Made by a program: the position numbers and the translations under genes. The notes below the pieces were generated by a model. It was not told the origin of the DNA and made no database searches. It saw only the letters and a program-made list of their open reading frames with translations. Positions 3,593 through 6,078 of a DNA stretch of 6,078 bases are shown piece by piece. How positions within the stretch are numbered: position 1 is the first letter of the stretch; each line of letters begins with the position of its first letter. Source of the stretch: Hyphomicrobiaceae bacterium. Its GTDB lineage: Bacteria > Pseudomonadota > Alphaproteobacteria > Rhizobiales > MH13. The stretch is from the NCBI GenBank assembly GCA_020442235.1, contig JAGRKQ010000051.1, positions 9,769-15,846 on the forward strand. Direction: 5' to 3'.

Positions 3593-6078
3593 GTGGGCGC
3601 GATCATCACGAACACCGCACCGTCGCAGGCGGCCGAAACGGATGCCGCAAGTCGCGCCAGCGGGACCGAAAGCTTCGAGACCACAGCGAACACCTCCGAA
3701 GATGCCGTTGTTGCGCATCTGAAGGCCATGGTCGGCAGCAACTGGGATCTGATCCCGGAAAGCGTCCGCAATGCGATGATCGAGGAAGCCAAGGCGCATG
3801 GCGGCGACCAGGCGGCGCTGGAAAACATCGTCTACGGCCAGCTTGGCGACTTCAAGAAGATGGAACTGGAGGCGCTGGCCGGGAAATACGGCCTTGAGGT
3901 TCCCAAGGAGCGCGTGCATCCGCGCATGCCCAGCCGCAGCGGCGCCGAACGCGACATGATGGTTGCCAATCAGCTTGACGCCATGGCGAGCGAAGCCGAG
4001 CAGATCCTGGCCAATTACGGCGGCTCGATCGAAAAGACGGTGAAGGGGCCGCGCGGAACGACGCGCACAACCTCCGTCGAAGCCTATCTCTATCATCCGG
4101 TCGAGAATCCGAGGCCGGTGCATCCCAAGTTCCGGGCCATCACGCAGGAGCAAAAAGGCCCGCAGATGACCTATGAAGAGGCCAAGGCCTATGTCGCGGA
4201 ACTGCGCGCCGATGCCGACAAGGCCCTGGCCCGCGCCCAGTTGCGTGAAACCGGCGAGAACACTCTGCACGATGCCGGTTACATGCACGTCACGCCGGAC
4301 ATGCTGTCGCGCGCTCAAGGCCAGGAAAAGGGCCTGAAGGACGCCTCGCAGGTCTACTGGTCACCTGAATTCGGACTGATCACCGCCCAGTCCAACTACA
4401 AGCCGAAGAAGAAGAGCTGGTTCTCGAAAGCCATCGGCATCGTCGTCACGGTCGCCGTCGGCGCCATCCTCGGCCCGGCGGTCGGCGGTGCGCTGGCCGG
4501 CGCCATGGGCGCGACCGGCGCAGCGGCCGGTATCGTCTCCGGCATGGTGTCCGGCACCATTACCGGCCTCGTTCAGGGCAAGGATCTGGAAGACGCTCTC
4601 AAGGGCTCCCTGTTCAATGCCATTACCGGTGGCGCCACCAATTACGTCACCACGGCCGTTACCAACGGGCTCGGCATCACCAGCGAGCTTGGCCAGAGCC
4701 TCGTCGGCGATGTGGTGAGCGGCGGGATCGAAGCCGCCGCGACCGGCAAGGATGCGGGAGACCTGATTCTCGGTAATGTGGCCGGAACCGTCGGCGGCTA
4801 TGCCAGCAATGTGATCGACACCTATGCCACCAATGCCGGCATGAGCGATGTCATGGCCGACACCGTCAGCACCATTGGCGGCAACATCGTCAAGGATGCC
4901 GTCAATGGCGGCGACTTCAATCCTGAACAGATCATCCGCGATGGCATTGCTTCGCAGATCGGCGACTATGCCAACACGCAGATCACCGGTGCGATCGTCG
5001 GCGATTCCGACGACAAGACCCGTCAGCAGATCGCCAGCCTGATTGGCAATGCCGTCGACAGCTATGTGACCAATGTCGCCAAGGGCAAGGACGGCGACAT
5101 CGATCAGGAAATCCTCAACAGCCTTGCCGAGACCCTCGGTGGCTATGCCGGCGCGGCCGTCACCGGCGCGCTGAAGGGCAATGGCACCAGCGAGACCTAC
5201 ACCGAGGTTGCCAATGCGGTCGTTGCCGCCATCGTCAAGGATGCGCTGAACGGCGGCGATTTCGATCCCGAACAGGCGCTGCGCAATGTGATCGCCGACC
5301 GCGTCGGCGATTTTGCCGGCACCCAGATCGCTTCCTATGTGAACGGCGACGGCGAAGGCCTTCGCGGCAAGATGGCCAAGTCCGTCGGCACCGCTGTCGA
5401 CAGCTACATCACCAGCCTCGTCAAGACCGGCGACGGCAAGCTCGACGAGGACGCGCTGAAGGCGCTGTCGGAAACGCTTGGCGGTTATGCCGGCACGGTG
5501 ATCGCCGACATCATGAAGACCAACGGCACCAATGCCACGGTGACCGCGTCCATCGAGAAGATCGTTGCCGGCGTGGTGACCGATGCGGTCAATGGCGGCG
5601 ACTTCAACCCGGAAAATGCCGTCCGCGAGACGCTGGCCGCCCAGATCGGCGGCTACATCAATGCCCAGGTGACCGGGGCGCTCGACGGCAACGGCACGGG
5701 AACGCGGGCCGAGATCGCCGCCGCCATCGGCAAGGCGCTCGACACCTATGTCGTCGCTCAGGTGAAAGGCGAAGATCTCTCGCTTGAGGACGAGGTGGTC
5801 TCCAACCTTGCCGCGATCGTTGGCGGCCATGTCAGCAGCGCCATCGGCCGCGAGATCCGCGATGCCGGCATCGGCACCAATGTCGCCGTCATTGCCGAGG
5901 ACATCAGCAAGGCCATCGTCAAGGATGCGCTCGACGGCGGTGACTTCGATCCCGAAAAGACCCTGCGCACCGCGCTCGCCGACCGGTTCGGCGACCAGGC
6001 GGGCCTGCTGGCCGCGGCGATCTTCAAGGACACCGGCACCAATTCGGCGCTGTCGGCCGATGTCAACAAGGCGGTGGA
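3593..6078 (+). CDS. Large tandem-repeat protein of unknown function (5' part; runs off the window)
   Basis: At least 828 codons are open with no stop before the right edge. I do not recognise the family. Residues 1-275 are soluble and mixed alpha/beta in character, start with a Ser/Thr/Ala/Glu-rich tail, and show no signal peptide. A Lys-rich turn (KPKKKSW, 270-276) leads into a Gly/Ala/Val-rich hydrophobic stretch (about 280-317, with AILGPAVGGALAGAMGATG) long enough for one or two membrane or glycine-zipper helices. From about 318 onward the protein is an array of alternating units described separately. The layout of N-domain, hydrophobic Gly-rich segment and QGKDLEDALKGSLFNAITGG (328-347) recalls pre-toxin regions of polymorphic toxins and large exoproteins; some phage tail proteins look similar. 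That is resemblance by eye only. Codon use is GC-rich at third positions like the neighbours, so recent transfer is not evident. The frame itself is very secure; the function is not. Confidence 0.9.
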   Translation, partial: MGAIITNTAPSQAAETDAASRASGTESFETTANTSEDAVVAHLKAMVGSNWDLIPESVRNAMIEEAKAHGGDQAALENIVYGQLGDFKKMELEALAGKYGLEVPKERVHPRMPSRSGAERDMMVANQLDAMASEAEQILANYGGSIEKTVKGPRGTTRTTSVEAYLYHPVENPRPVHPKFRAITQEQKGPQMTYEEAKAYVAELRADADKALARAQLRETGENTLHDAGYMHVTPDMLSRAQGQEKGLKDASQVYWSPEFGLITAQSNYKPKKKSWFSKAIGIVVTVAVGAILGPAVGGALAGAMGATGAAAGIVSGMVSGTITGLVQGKDLEDALKGSLFNAITGGATNYVTTAVTNGLGITSELGQSLVGDVVSGGIEAAATGKDAGDLILGNVAGTVGGYASNVIDTYATNAGMSDVMADTVSTIGGNIVKDAVNGGDFNPEQIIRDGIASQIGDYANTQITGAIVGDSDDKTRQQIASLIGNAVDSYVTNVAKGKDGDIDQEILNSLAETLGGYAGAAVTGALKGNGTSETYTEVANAVVAAIVKDALNGGDFDPEQALRNVIADRVGDFAGTQIASYVNGDGEGLRGKMAKSVGTAVDSYITSLVKTGDGKLDEDALKALSETLGGYAGTVIADIMKTNGTNATVTASIEKIVAGVVTDAVNGGDFNPENAVRETLAAQIGGYINAQVTGALDGNGTGTRAEIAAAIGKALDTYVVAQVKGEDLSLEDEVVSNLAAIVGGHVSSAIGREIRDAGIGTNVAVIAEDISKAIVKDALDGGDFDPEKTLRTALADRFGDQAGLLAAAIFKDTGTNSALSADVNKAV
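4544..6078 (+). repeat. Coding tandem array of alternating A and B units, 114-115-residue composite period
   Basis: Eight complete units and part of a ninth are visible: A0 4544-4711, B0 4712-4885, A1 4886-5053, B1 5054-5230, A2 5231-5395, B2 5396-5572, A3 5573-5737, B3 5738-5914, A4 from 5915. A units (55-56 residues) open with IVKDAxNGGDFxPE, then an xIAxxxGDxAxTQI-like helix. B units (58-59 residues) open with VDSYVT-like residues, then Gly/Asp turns, LxETLGGYAG and NGTxxT. A starts are at residues 432, 547, 661 and 775, a spacing of 115, 114 and 114. A0/B0 are diverged but keep the GKD and GGYA positions. At DNA level GTCAATGGCGGCGACTTCAA occurs exactly at both 4901 and 5588, and ATCGTCAAGGATGCGCT at 5231 and 5915. 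A helical-hairpin solenoid is my inference. Confidence 0.85.

Noticed and set aside
3374..4318. A 314-codon minus-strand frame spanning the intergenic region and the N-domain of the repeat gene.
   Set aside because: It crosses the promoter/leader region, has no recognisable domain and lies antisense to the better-supported plus-strand gene.
4361..5830. A 489-codon open frame on the minus strand opposite the repeat protein, rich in Gly, Asp, Ala and His.
   Set aside because: It is the mirror of the periodic GC-rich plus-strand gene, whose frame is longer, uninterrupted from a good Shine-Dalgarno and shows a coherent repeat protein. The antisense product has no domain of its own.
1..6078. CRISPR arrays, tRNA/rRNA genes, insertion sequences or attachment sites.
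   Set aside because: I saw no short regularly spaced non-coding repeats, no structural RNA signatures, no transposase frames and no flanking direct repeats. The only tandem repeats are inside the coding frame at 4544-6078.

Overview
This looks like chromosomal DNA of a high-GC alphaproteobacterium, most likely Hyphomicrobiales (Rhizobiales). The minus strand carries the order rnd, lptC, lptA, lptB, rpoN, which is typical of that group. The sequence does not allow a genus call.

Left part (1-3290, all minus strand): a conserved housekeeping block. Read in the direction of transcription it is a short RNase D (2676-3290), LptC (1959-2609), LptA (1378-1962), LptB (459-1280) and the N-terminus of sigma-54, RpoN (1-371, cut by the window edge). 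lptC and lptA overlap by 4 nt (ATGA); the other gaps are 66 to 97 nt, so one transcript is plausible. LptB is the ATPase of the lipopolysaccharide exporter, LptC is its inner-membrane bitopic subunit, and LptA is the periplasmic bridge. An exact 18-nt palindrome covers the lptB stop codon.

Middle (3291-3592): a 302-nt divergent intergenic region with no convincing gene. It holds a plausible promoter on each strand, several short perfect inverted repeats and a strong Shine-Dalgarno sequence at its right end.

Right part (3593-6078, plus strand): one continuous reading frame of at least 828 codons that runs off the window. I do not recognise the protein. It has a soluble N-terminal region of about 275 residues without a signal peptide, then a Lys-rich step and a Gly/Ala-rich hydrophobic stretch (about 280-317). 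A tandem array of two alternating 55-59-residue units follows, with a composite period of 114-115 residues. This is the part of the window that ordinary housekeeping annotation does not explain. The hydrophobic stretch and first repeat resemble, by eye, segments found in large polymorphic-toxin, exoprotein or phage-tail-like proteins. The C-terminus that could settle its role lies outside the window.
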